A stretch of DNA of 64,000 nucleotides. Source: Thermoplasmatota archaeon. Lineage in GTDB: Archaea; Thermoplasmatota; Penumbrarchaeia; Penumbrarchaeales; Penumbrarchaeaceae. The notes under the pieces were generated by a model. The model was not told where the DNA came from and ran no database searches. It saw only the letters and a program-made list of their open reading frames with translations. Positions 17,456 through 25,510 of the stretch are shown here, one piece after another. Positions within the stretch are counted from its first letter, which is position 1. Each line of letters begins with the position of its first letter. The stretch is taken from the NCBI GenBank assembly GCA_029762535.1, contig JARVGK010000004.1:17633-81632 (forward strand), given 5' to 3'. The position numbers were made by a program, and so were the translations under genes.

Positions 17456-17626
17456 TCAATACCGGTTTGGGACGGTCTTGGGGGGATATCTTACGAGGAG
17501 GATCTGCCTGAAATCGGTCCTCTCCGTTCGGACCTCGGTGACGCAATCCCTATCCAAGCTGGATATAAGGCTGTTTTTGTCGGTCTCGAGAAGATATGCG
17601 CCCTTCTCCTTGGTCTGTCGGCTCAT
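17456..17626 (-). CDS. Small hypothetical protein, 56 residues
   Basis: ATG at 17626, stop TGA at 17456-17458. The peptide begins MSRQTKEKGAYLLETDKN and ends LLVRYPPKTVPNRY; it is charged, with no membrane segment. Support: about 70 percent of its codons end in G or C, with the AGG, GAG, ATC and CTC preferences of the window's core genes. A GGTG ribosome site precedes the ATG, and the AGTATAAGTA sequence around 17683-17692 could serve as TATA box. A longer open frame on the opposite strand over the same bases looks less protein-like. No family recognised. It lies alone between the ACP operon and a GT2 gene on the same strand. Confidence 0.45.
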   Translation of the reverse strand: MSRQTKEKGAYLLETDKNSLISSLDRDCVTEVRTERTDFRQILLVRYPPKTVPNRY

Positions 17627-17779
17627 GATGCACCACTATCTCCGTTAGGGGAGGATGGTCTTAAGCCCTGGAATTACTTATACTTTTTGCCGATTTCGGT
17701 TACAGTTTTTTATCTACATGGTTGTTGCTATTTAAATAGGGTTGTCTAATCATGTACAATTTATTACAATATTGACATT

Positions 17780-18724
17780 TCATAGTTTATTCTTTTTCTT
17801 GTTCGCCATGTCCAGCAGGATCTTGATCACCCTCTCGGAAACCTGGTTCATCCCGAGAAGAATGATCCCCGAGAACATGAAGAATCCACCCATAATGAGA
17901 AGCGATGCGAATATGTAAAGACCGATCAGGGACAGGTTCTCTTCGCCGCCTAAGAAGAGGCGTCCCAAAAGGACGACCAGCAGCGCCCCTATCGTCGACA
18001 GGAAGGAGAGCGCCCCGAAGAACCTCACCGGTTTGTGTATCCTTAGAACCCTCATGGCTCTGGCCAGAACGGAAAGTCCATGGTACCACGATGGTTGAGT
18101 GCTGGTGTCCAGTTCGCTGTAGGTCGATTTGATCCCGATCTCCTTCCACCGGAACCCGGCCCTGTCAGCGAGTGCGATCAGTTCCGATTCCACGGAGAAA
18201 CCGGTCTCCATGGACTCCATCAGGGATGTGACCGTTTTCATACTGTAAGCCCTGTAACCGGACTGTGAGTCCTTGATGATCTTGTTCAAAGAAAGCGATG
18301 TAGCGGTGGAGAGGATCCAGTTGCCGAACACCCTGTGGAAGGGCATCTCCTCCAGGCCCTCGTCGTGATGCCATCTGGAACCTATGGTTATATCCACTTC
18401 TCCCCGCTCTATCGGCCGGACTAGTTTTGGGATCATGCTGGGGTTATGCTGTCCGTCGCCGTCGATGAACACGATGATGTCATATCCACTCCGGTCCGCC
18501 CATTTGAACGCAGTGATGATGGCGGCTCCCTTGCCCCTGTTGCAATCATGGGATATGACCTGTGCGCCGGCCAGTTTTGCCACCAGTGCGGTATTGTCGG
18601 TAGATCCATCATCCACGACCAGTACCGAGTCGGCATACTCCTTGCTGAGAAGCACGACGGACGCTATCGTCCTCTTCTCGTTGAGCGCCGGTATCGCAAC
18701 TAATACCTTGTTCATCATCATCAC
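17780..18724 (-). CDS. GT2 polyprenyl-phosphate sugar synthase (DPM1-like) with C-terminal membrane pair
   Basis: About 313 residues. The GT-A domain starts VLVAIPALNEKRTIASVV, with VVDDGSTDNTALVA (donor binding), NRGKGAAIITAFKWA, the metal motif VFIDGDGQHNP (DxD-type) and the acceptor loop DSQSGYRAYS. These match dolichyl-phosphate mannose/glucose synthases and archaeal AglJ-type enzymes. Two hydrophobic spans follow (IGALLVVLLGRLFLG and LYIFASLLIMGGFFMFSGII). It should load a sugar onto a polyprenyl phosphate for surface glycosylation. The start is one of GTG/ATG/ATG/ATG in tandem (18724-18715). It is 12 bases after a degenerate GT2 with the same C-terminal membrane pair, implying a functional pair. 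Confidence 0.88.
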   Translation of the reverse strand: MMMMNKVLVAIPALNEKRTIASVVLLSKEYADSVLVVDDGSTDNTALVAKLAGAQVISHDCNRGKGAAIITAFKWADRSGYDIIVFIDGDGQHNPSMIPKLVRPIERGEVDITIGSRWHHDEGLEEMPFHRVFGNWILSTATSLSLNKIIKDSQSGYRAYSMKTVTSLMESMETGFSVESELIALADRAGFRWKEIGIKSTYSELDTSTQPSWYHGLSVLARAMRVLRIHKPVRFFGALSFLSTIGALLVVLLGRLFLGGEENLSLIGLYIFASLLIMGGFFMFSGIILLGMNQVSERVIKILLDMANKKKNKL

Positions 18725-18736
18725 TTCTATATGACC

Positions 18737-19588
18737 CTAATCATAGAACTTCTTTATCGCCTCGAGACGCTCCACCATAACGTTCAATGCGTTAAGTATT
18801 ATCCCGGCGACAAGCATGAACCCTCCGATCATGAACAGGAACAGCGTTATCAGTGCCGGAAAATATGACACTTCTCTGAACTTGAAGAAATGGTTCACTG
18901 TATAGAGGCCGCTTACGAAAGCCGTGGTGATCGTGGCCATGCCCAGCATGCTGTAGAATAGAAGAGGATGGTATCGGACAAGGGCGGTGATCGTTCCTAG
19001 CGGGGATCTCGGGAGGAATTTCAGGAAAGATATGCTCCTCTTCTTCGATCTGGTCTCTATCATCTCCTTGATCGATAATATCTCAAGGTCCTCTCTAGAT
19101 GCGATGTCCACAAGTTCGCTCTCGACGTTTGATATGCTTCCTCCGTCCATGATCTCGAGAAGGCCTCGATCAATTGCCCAGCATCCGATCGAACTGCCCT
19201 CCTTTGGTGGGAAAACATAGGCTGATGCGAACCTGTCGCCTTCGTTTATGCTTCTTGTTATCAGGCTTATCGCGTCCTCAGCGTCGTTGCCTCCTGAGAG
19301 ATCGAGAATGATCAGAGTGTCCTTCTTATCCTTTCTTCCGATCTCAAGGGCTTTTTTTACTACATCCTTCTTCATCACCTTTCGGTTGAACCTTATGACC
19401 CGGATCCCGGATTTGAGGGATAACTGAAGTGTCCTGTCGGAGGAGTTGTTGTCAACAACGGCTATGTCGAGATCCCTCTTCAGCTTCTTCCTGATATGAT
19501 GAATGATAAGCAATGCATTCGATGCAACGGTCATCTCATCGTTGTCGGTGAGTATCACCACCTTGAACGATTTTTTATTTATCCGCAT
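18737..19588 (-). CDS. Degenerate GT2-like membrane protein 1 (no DxD)
   Basis: 283 residues. The N-terminal half follows the GT2 layout: VVILTDNDEMTVASNALLII, then AVVDNNSSDRTLQLS at the donor-binding spot. The metal-binding DGDGQ position reads LIILDLSGGNDAEDAISL, with no DxD. Two C-terminal membrane spans follow (MATITTAFVSGLYTV and LITLFLFMIGGFMLVAGIIL). A second paralogue at 30679-31506 keeps the same DLxGGN motif, so the change is conserved and the protein is not simply decaying. It probably binds a partner GT2 or a lipid-linked sugar without catalysis, or has a different chemistry. It lies 12 bases upstream of an active-looking GT2. Confidence 0.7.
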   Translation of the reverse strand: MRINKKSFKVVILTDNDEMTVASNALLIIHHIRKKLKRDLDIAVVDNNSSDRTLQLSLKSGIRVIRFNRKVMKKDVVKKALEIGRKDKKDTLIILDLSGGNDAEDAISLITRSINEGDRFASAYVFPPKEGSSIGCWAIDRGLLEIMDGGSISNVESELVDIASREDLEILSIKEMIETRSKKRSISFLKFLPRSPLGTITALVRYHPLLFYSMLGMATITTAFVSGLYTVNHFFKFREVSYFPALITLFLFMIGGFMLVAGIILNALNVMVERLEAIKKFYD

Positions 19589-19932
19589 ATGATCACTCTG
19601 ATAGATCGTTAAGGAAAAGGATATCCATTCCTTAATAAATATATCATAAAAAAATCAACAATATAAAAAAACCCTCATGATCTACAAGTTCACAACATAG
19701 TATGAAAATTTTATTCGGGTTTTTTCATAAGTCCCTCGCGACACTTAAAATAGGATCCGGGACTTCGAAATAGTCGAATAATAACTGATGTTATTTCACC
19801 TAACCTGCCAATTACATTGGCATGTTCCGAGCCCAACGGAACGTCAATTTTAAGTCATCGTTGGGCAGAGGTATGCAAATCGGTATGCCAAACCTTGCTG
19901 TGATTTTCATACTAAATGACTAATTGTGGAGT
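19589..19932. other. 344-base AT-rich gap with several inverted repeats
   Basis: No gene was found. Inverted repeats: 19729-19735 with 19759-19765 (AAGTCCC/GGGACTT); 19807-19812 with 19816-19821 (GCCAAT/ATTGGC); 19824-19829 with 19837-19842 (GTTCCG/CGGAAC); and 19831-19838 with 19859-19866 (GCCCAACG/CGTTGGGC). The last two cannot form at once. The gap is the 3' flank of the amidotransferase gene and the upstream region of the degenerate GT2 (both minus). TATA-like sequences for the latter lie around 19640-19660. Confidence 0.4.
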
Positions 19933-21084
19933 TCACCTGTTATATAATTTTAAATATACGTTGTTTAGTAGGCTGCCCCTATCGTCCCTGAAGCTTTGAA
20001 TGGTTCTCCAATCGGTTATGGACCCTTCGAACTCATCTCTGCTCATTCCAATTTGACATAGGAACCAATCAAGGTTTGGCGGGTCCTTATTCTCATCGTT
20101 GTAGTTTTTCTCATACAGCATCGCTTCGTCCCTCTTCATCGATCCCAGTCGGATCAATGAACTGTTCTTGCATGTGGCATCCGATAATCCTTTTGCCTTT
20201 TTTGATTGAGCGTACGAGGCTATCTTGCTTGCCTTGCAGTCCATATGTTCTACCTGATCCGAAGGCTCTGTCCACCCCATCTCTTTCTTTATGGTACCGA
20301 GTATCTCATCGTAGGACGGCCCAAGATGATCGTATATGCTCACATGCCTCGGAGTGGTCGGATCGGGAATCCTCAATAGAGCTGTTGAAAGATGTACGAT
20401 CCTTTTCAGGTCCCATTTTACCGTGAACTGTTTCATGGCGTCGACATTGAACGATAACTTCTCATTCTCGACCACTCTTGAAAAGAAGGCTGCATCACCG
20501 TTTTGGAAGAGTTCCGGAACTCTGGCAAGATAAGAATATCTTGCTCCCGTACCTTTTATGATCAAGGGAACGTCGAACATATCAGCTCCCATCTTCGATA
20601 CTATCTCGATCCCTCTCATGCATGGAGGACAGAACGTTCCGGTTTTTCTTAAGAAAAGGCCGTATAGTTCCATCATCTCCTTTGGATTCGGACCATAGAT
20701 AAGATGATCCGATCCGGTTTTATTAATGGCATTTCTTATGTTCTGTTTTGCATGGTCAGAAAGTAGGCCGTTGTCAAAAGTTATGGATAGGCTTTTCATG
20801 CCGTATACCTTGTCTGCAAGATAGAGGCAATAAACGCTATCCTTTCCTCCGCTCAAAGGCACGACGCAATCGTAAGGTCTCTTTTTCTTCTTAGCCCATA
20901 GAACAAGTTCATCGAGTTTTTTTTTTCTTTCTTCTTTCTCATTATCTAACTTTGTGAGCAGTTTCTCATAATAATTGCAATTATTGCATACACCTCTATC
21001 GTCCAACTTTACGCTTGGAAGGGTTGTGGGCATCACACACTTGTGACATCTAATGAAATTTTTTTCTTTATTTGTATCAACCAT
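19933..21084 (-). CDS. N-acetyl sugar amidotransferase (WbpG/PseA-like)
   Basis: About 383 residues. It opens with a zinc-knuckle pair (RCHKCVMPTTLPSVKLDD then GVCNNC), followed by the PP-loop DCVVPLSGGKDSVYCLYLAD (SGGKDS) and KTGTFCPPCMRGI. This order is the N-acetyl sugar amidotransferase family (WbpG, PseA, WbuX), which adds an amide/amidine nitrogen to nucleotide-linked sugars using ATP and ammonia. The ATG at 21084 has a strong AGGAGG site 6-8 bases ahead; the alternative at 21126 only overlaps the previous stop. The upstream gene makes a UDP-N-acetylhexosaminuronate, a plausible substrate. The family often works with HisH/HisF-like partners, which are absent here. Confidence 0.85.
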   Translation of the reverse strand: MVDTNKEKNFIRCHKCVMPTTLPSVKLDDRGVCNNCNYYEKLLTKLDNEKEERKKKLDELVLWAKKKKRPYDCVVPLSGGKDSVYCLYLADKVYGMKSLSITFDNGLLSDHAKQNIRNAINKTGSDHLIYGPNPKEMMELYGLFLRKTGTFCPPCMRGIEIVSKMGADMFDVPLIIKGTGARYSYLARVPELFQNGDAAFFSRVVENEKLSFNVDAMKQFTVKWDLKRIVHLSTALLRIPDPTTPRHVSIYDHLGPSYDEILGTIKKEMGWTEPSDQVEHMDCKASKIASYAQSKKAKGLSDATCKNSSLIRLGSMKRDEAMLYEKNYNDENKDPPNLDWFLCQIGMSRDEFEGSITDWRTIQSFRDDRGSLLNNVYLKLYNR

Positions 21085-21122
21085 TCCCCTGCCTCCTGAT
21101 ATAAAATGGTGATGAATTTGGA

Positions 21123-22400
21123 TCATAGGCTCCAGTAATGGATCCCCGTTCCGGAAAAATCTTTGCGGTCCAGGACATATTTCACATCTATCAGGACGCC
21201 GTTTTTGTTGCGGAACATCTTCTTGAATCCTTCTATCCCAAGATCCAGATATTCCTTATGCGGGACCGCCAGGATCACCGCGTCGGCTTTGGGAAGGTCC
21301 TCGAAACAAGTAAGGCCGAAACCGTACTCCTCGTTCGCATCCCTCTCTGAAGCGCAGGGGTCCGAGATCGACACATCAACGCCGAATTCCAGAAGCTCCC
21401 TGACGATATCTACCACCCTGGAGTTCCTCACGTCCGGAACGTTCTCCTTGAATGTGATCCCCAGGACGTTCACCCTTGCCCCGTTCACGTTCTTTCCGGC
21501 CTTGATCAATTGTTTTATGGTCTGCTCCGCGACGTAGAAGCCCATGTCATCGTTGATCTTCCTGCCCGCAAGGATCACCTGGGGATGATAGCCCAGTTCC
21601 TGCGCCTTGTAGGTGAGATAATACGGGTCCACCCCGATGCAGTGGCCTCCGACGAGCCCCGGAGAGAATTTCAGGAAGTTCCATTTCGTGCCGGCCGCCT
21701 TCAACACCTCTTTGGTATCTATCCCCATCCTCGAGAAGATGAGGGACAACTCGTTCATGAAAGCGATGTTGAGATCCCTCTGGGTGTTCTCTATGACCTT
21801 GGCCGCCTCAGCCACCCTGATAGAAGGTGCTCTGTAAACCCCCGCCTCTATGACGGATCCGTAAACCTCCGCTATGATCTCGAGGGTCTCATCGTCCTGT
21901 CCGGCGACTATCTTGAGGATCTTCTCAACGGTATGCTCCCGATCCCCGGGGTTGATCCTCTCCGGGGAGTATCCGAGCTTTAGATCGATGCCGGACCTAA
22001 GACCGCTGACCCTCTCCAAAATTGGTCCGCACACCTCTTCGGTAACGCCTGGATAGACCGTGCTTTCAAAGACGACGATCGATCCCTTACTGATGTTCCT
22101 TCCGACGATCTCCGAGGCCGCTATTACGGGTGTGAGGTCCGGAAGCTTGTTCCTGTTGATGGGCGTTGGAACGGCCACGATGAACATCTCATTGTCCCTG
22201 AGATCGGATTCGGATGATGTGAACGTGATACTGCTGCTTTTCACGGCCTCGTCGCCGATCTCGTTCGTCGGATCGACCCCTCTCTTGTAGAGATCTATCT
22301 TTTCCGGGCTGATGTCGAATCCTGTGACCTTGTGCTTTTTTGATAGAGCATAGGCCAGTGGTAGGCCTACGTAACCCATTCCTATGACCGCAATATCCAT
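21123..22400 (-). CDS. UDP-N-acetylhexosamine 6-dehydrogenase (TviB/WbpO-like)
   Basis: 425 residues with the three domains of nucleotide-sugar dehydrogenases. The N-terminal NAD-binding motif is MDIAVIGMGYVGLPLAYALS. The central part has FESTVYPGVTEE and KVIENTQRDLNIAFMNELS. The catalytic-cysteine motif is SPGLVGGHCIGVDPYYLTYK. The C-terminal sugar-nucleotide domain has NVLGITFKENVPDVRNS. GGHCIGVDPYYL is typical of the TviB/WbpO group, which oxidises UDP-GlcNAc or UDP-GalNAc in two NAD-dependent steps to the uronate. A GAGG site precedes the ATG. It is the middle gene of an SGNH-hydrolase, dehydrogenase, amidotransferase operon, suggesting a GlcNAcA- or GalNAcA-derived, possibly amidated residue. 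Confidence 0.92.
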   Translation of the reverse strand: MDIAVIGMGYVGLPLAYALSKKHKVTGFDISPEKIDLYKRGVDPTNEIGDEAVKSSSITFTSSESDLRDNEMFIVAVPTPINRNKLPDLTPVIAASEIVGRNISKGSIVVFESTVYPGVTEEVCGPILERVSGLRSGIDLKLGYSPERINPGDREHTVEKILKIVAGQDDETLEIIAEVYGSVIEAGVYRAPSIRVAEAAKVIENTQRDLNIAFMNELSLIFSRMGIDTKEVLKAAGTKWNFLKFSPGLVGGHCIGVDPYYLTYKAQELGYHPQVILAGRKINDDMGFYVAEQTIKQLIKAGKNVNGARVNVLGITFKENVPDVRNSRVVDIVRELLEFGVDVSISDPCASERDANEEYGFGLTCFEDLPKADAVILAVPHKEYLDLGIEGFKKMFRNKNGVLIDVKYVLDRKDFSGTGIHYWSL

Positions 22401-22438
22401 TCCTATACCTCTTGTATCAGATCGATAAAAATATGTTT

Positions 22439-23266
22439 CTACTCACCTGTAAGGGATGTACGATCGCCTCTTCCCCCAAGGACATCGATGATCCTCTTGC
22501 AAAGAAGAGGGGCCACCTCGGCTGAGAATTCCTTGTTGGGATGGGAATTGGTCGATGAGACGGCATATTCGTCCTTGAGATATAGGGATCCCCCGGTCTC
22601 CAGGGAATAGAAGTCCCAGAGGAATATATTGTCCCCTTTCTCGTCCCAATCGTTCTTCACCCAGTTGACGAACCCCTTCATCCTCTCGGCCTTTTCGGGT
22701 TCAGTGTTGTTCCTGACCAGTGCCGGACCGGTCCAGAGTATGAATTTCGTGTTCGGGAATTCGTGCATCTTCACCTTCAGCGCCTCGTACTGCAGCTTGT
22801 AGTTCTCGATGCTCTTGACGGAGGATGATACATCCCCCTTTCCCGTATCCTCCTCTATTTTCGCCACCGGGAAGCAGTGCTTGAATACGACAACATCATA
22901 ATTATCGACTATCATCTCAAGGGTCGGCTCTCTCATGTATGCTTTATCGCCCGCGTTCTTGACCCATATGTTCCAGTAGTCATATGGATAGTTGTTCCAG
23001 CCGTAGGGATCCCTCTTTGGAAAGGATTGCTCGATGATGTTCAGGTTACTGTCATGATCCCTGATCCCTTCTACTACACCGCCCTCCCAGATATTTCGCC
23101 CTGTGCTGTGATGGAGATAGAGTATGTTGATATCGCCTCCGCCCGGATCCTTCAGGACCGGTTCCGATCTGGATAGTTTGTTTATGAGGAACCTAAGACC
23201 CAGAACGGTGGATAGTAGTATGATGAGGGAAAGGAATGCTATGGGTATGATATGTCTTCTCTTCAT
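22439..23266 (-). CDS. Membrane-anchored SGNH-hydrolase-like protein
   Basis: About 275 residues. An N-terminal anchor (IIPIAFLSLIILLSTVLGL) is followed by an SGNH-like domain: block I ILYLHHSTGRNIWE supplies the candidate nucleophile Ser in HHSTG, and near the end SSTNSHPNKEFSAEVAP supplies the terminal His. The GxND block is not obvious (FILWTGPALVRNNTEPE may be its counterpart). Such proteins remove or transfer acyl groups on surface glycans. The ATG at 23266 has GGAGG 8 bases upstream and is preferred over the TTG at 23281. It leads the operon with the dehydrogenase and amidotransferase. Confidence 0.65.
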   Translation of the reverse strand: MKRRHIIPIAFLSLIILLSTVLGLRFLINKLSRSEPVLKDPGGGDINILYLHHSTGRNIWEGGVVEGIRDHDSNLNIIEQSFPKRDPYGWNNYPYDYWNIWVKNAGDKAYMREPTLEMIVDNYDVVVFKHCFPVAKIEEDTGKGDVSSSVKSIENYKLQYEALKVKMHEFPNTKFILWTGPALVRNNTEPEKAERMKGFVNWVKNDWDEKGDNIFLWDFYSLETGGSLYLKDEYAVSSTNSHPNKEFSAEVAPLLCKRIIDVLGGRGDRTSLTGE

Positions 23267-23669
23267 CGGGAGATCCTCCAAATATCTGGCGCTTTCGCTG
23301 GGACCGACAGGCTTTCTTCACCGGATCCTTCATGGGGATCCTCCGTTCACACGGTCGGTCGGTCGCATATCTGGGTGTTATTTTTTTTCGGTCTAGGCTC
23401 CTGAAGCCCCGCCAGTTGGCGGAGATGTTTTTGATTACTTAAACGATTCTACAAGGTAACGACCATACAAGAATAATGGGCCCGATCTCGGATCCATGCC
23501 TTGATGAGGATAGAGGGTCCGTAGCGTGTATTTTTATCTACGACGATGTATCGATGAGAGATATTACCGTCAAACCGTACTTATTAAAATTCATAATGGG
23601 TTTTATTGTTGTTCCATAAGGATTTTTTTAAAAGAAGTATTATTATCAACCTTTGTTTTAATCACCTCC
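23267..23669. other. Divergent intergenic region
   Basis: No gene was found. It separates the minus SGNH operon from the plus GNAT/ATP-grasp operon. A GC-rich hairpin CCGCC-AGTT-GGCGG lies at 23409-23422 with a short T-run (GTTTTT) after it on the plus strand. TATA-like candidates for the plus operon are TTTTTTTAAAAG (23623-23634) and AGTATTATTATC (about 23637-23648); the second would give a leaderless start at 23670. Confidence 0.35.
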
Positions 23670-24419
23670 ATGGTCCGGGGCATCCTCAGGAGGATGATCA
23701 CTGTTTTCAAGGATCGGGGGATCCTCCCCGGCATAAAGCATGTTCTTAGAACTATTTTCAGGATATTCACTAGGATGCTATGGGACAGAAACGATCTTGA
23801 TTTCTATCTCACTATTATACCAAACGATATCAGAATCGGAAATGACCCTGATCAGATCGAATTAAAGGAGATAACGAGGGATCAGATAGAAGGATATCCG
23901 GATTATTTCGATGGATGGTTCGATAGGGATAAAGCGATACGTTTTCATGATGAAGGCGATGTTTTACTTGGATTGTGGGATAGTGATAGGATAATATTCT
24001 TCCAATGGTTAGGGTTGAAAAGGATCAGGTTCCTCCGCCTCGGACTTGAGATCAGACCTCCTGTAGGATACTGCTCTATGGCATGCATGTACACCCCTCC
24101 TGAAAGAAGGGGACAAGGAATAGCTACCATGGCAAAGCCCAAGGTGATTGATTATCTCAGGGATAGATCGTTCAAATACATCATCGGGTTGATATCTCCC
24201 AAGAACAGGACGTCGAGGAATATCAACGAGCGCATCGGAGGGATCCCATATCAGAATGTTAGATATCACAGAGTTCTCTTCTTGAAGATATATCGTCTGA
24301 GAAGCTTTTCGGATGATAAAAAGGCCACGTTCTTTAAGCTCGGTAAAAGGGACGAAAGGATATGGAAGTATTTCCTTTCGGATATGAGAATATTGCAGCA
24401 GACGGTTGATTCTACATGA
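23670..24419 (+). CDS. GNAT-fold acyltransferase
   Basis: About 249 residues from the ATG at 23670. The C-terminal half holds the GNAT core: strand YCSMACMYTPPE then RRGQGIATMAKPKVIDYL, an R-R-x-G-x-G/A acyl-CoA pyrophosphate loop, then YIIGLISPKNRTSRNINERI. The N-terminal half (EITRDQIEGYPDYFDGWFDR) is family-specific. The enzyme should move an acetyl or other acyl group from CoA, or possibly from an acyl-ACP, to an amine, perhaps an amino sugar. A longer in-frame start at 23526 lies before the promoter-like sequences and is rejected. Its stop overlaps the ATP-grasp start by 4 bases, so the two act together. Confidence 0.72.
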   Translation: MVRGILRRMITVFKDRGILPGIKHVLRTIFRIFTRMLWDRNDLDFYLTIIPNDIRIGNDPDQIELKEITRDQIEGYPDYFDGWFDRDKAIRFHDEGDVLLGLWDSDRIIFFQWLGLKRIRFLRLGLEIRPPVGYCSMACMYTPPERRGQGIATMAKPKVIDYLRDRSFKYIIGLISPKNRTSRNINERIGGIPYQNVRYHRVLFLKIYRLRSFSDDKKATFFKLGKRDERIWKYFLSDMRILQQTVDST

Positions 24420-25510
24420 AGAAAATAATAATTAATCGGTTGGGCAGGTTCGCGTCAAATTACCGTAAGGTCCGCCATTTCAGAAAGAAGATAAAGGAGA
24501 TAGACTCAAGGCTCGATAGATTGGGGGTTCCGAAACTTGATAGAGGATCGATCAGAAGGATCGATGAATTCTGGAGTGGCTATGGCCTGAAAACAATACC
24601 TCACTGGCACAGGATGATGACCTGGGGTTGGGGGAGGTTCGAGCTCGGCTTCGTTCCTGAGGATATCTACTATCCTTATCTTGAGAAGAGTGGGAACTAC
24701 GATTTCCTTACAAAGGCATATGTTGATAAGAACAATTACGACAGGATATTCGGAAAAAGAGCGATCCCGGAAACGATAGTTCACAATGAGAACGGTCACT
24801 ACTCTGATGAGGACCATGAGGATATGACCTTCGAGCAGGCCGTCCGTAGAATATCACAAGAGGAGGGTGAGATAGTCATCAAACCATCTCTCGCATCAGG
24901 CGGCGGCAGGAGGATTTTCATTGGAAAGGTGATGGGAAAGGAATTTGTAACAGATAAGCAGAGAGTGAATATAGCATCATTCCTGAAGGATCACGGACCA
25001 GATTTCATAGTACAGAGGTTCATCGATCAGCATCATAGGATCGCTTGCTTTCACCCGGGAAGCGTCAACACCATAAGGGTGATGACCGCAAGGACCAATA
25101 ACAGTATAGAACACCTATCTATGATTTTACGTGTTGGATTAGGTTTCAGTAGAAATGATAATATGACAACAGGTGGATTAGCTATTGGAATAGACATAAG
25201 TGGAAAGATGAGAAAAAGATCCTTTGATGATTTTTTTAGGAGGTATGATAGACATCCTGATACAAATATCACATTCAATGGATATCCCATCCCTTGCTAT
25301 GATAAGGTTCTGGAATTTACCTCTCATTTACATCGAAAGTTAAGGTATTTCCAGTTCGCGTCGTGGGATGTGGCGTTCGATAAAAAAAGAGGACCGATCA
25401 TGGTCGAAGTTAACCTTTACGGACAGGAAATCATCACACATCAGATCCTCAACGGTCCACTATTTGGATCCGATCCGAGCCGAATACTGGACGAATGCCT
25501 CAGGAAATAG
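24416..25510 (+). CDS. Sugar-transfer-associated ATP-grasp enzyme
   Basis: 364 residues of the ATP-grasp family linked to sugar transfer. Visible blocks: GEIVIKPSLASGGGRRIF (ATP-binding lysine and glycine loop), DFIVQRFIDQH, SVNTIRVMTA, and near the C-terminus FASWDVAFDKKRGPIMVEVN, whose Asp and Glu-Asn bind Mg-ATP. ATP-grasp enzymes activate a carboxylate as acyl phosphate and join it to an amine. This subgroup is found in polysaccharide clusters and is thought to attach amino acids or similar acids to sugars. It is coupled by ATGA to the GNAT gene. Its last 11 bases overlap the convergent flippase gene. Confidence 0.85.
   Translation: MKKIIINRLGRFASNYRKVRHFRKKIKEIDSRLDRLGVPKLDRGSIRRIDEFWSGYGLKTIPHWHRMMTWGWGRFELGFVPEDIYYPYLEKSGNYDFLTKAYVDKNNYDRIFGKRAIPETIVHNENGHYSDEDHEDMTFEQAVRRISQEEGEIVIKPSLASGGGRRIFIGKVMGKEFVTDKQRVNIASFLKDHGPDFIVQRFIDQHHRIACFHPGSVNTIRVMTARTNNSIEHLSMILRVGLGFSRNDNMTTGGLAIGIDISGKMRKRSFDDFFRRYDRHPDTNITFNGYPIPCYDKVLEFTSHLHRKLRYFQFASWDVAFDKKRGPIMVEVNLYGQEIITHQILNGPLFGSDPSRILDECLRK

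Noticed and set aside
17405..17749. 114-codon plus-strand frame in the ACP upstream gap
   Set aside because: The opposite-strand 56-codon frame has better codon bias and a ribosome site; this frame begins at TTG without one.
23526..23669. Longer start for the GNAT protein
   Set aside because: The added residues are Cys/Tyr-rich with no homology and span the TATA-like sequences; the start at 23670 fits a leaderless or short-leader transcript.
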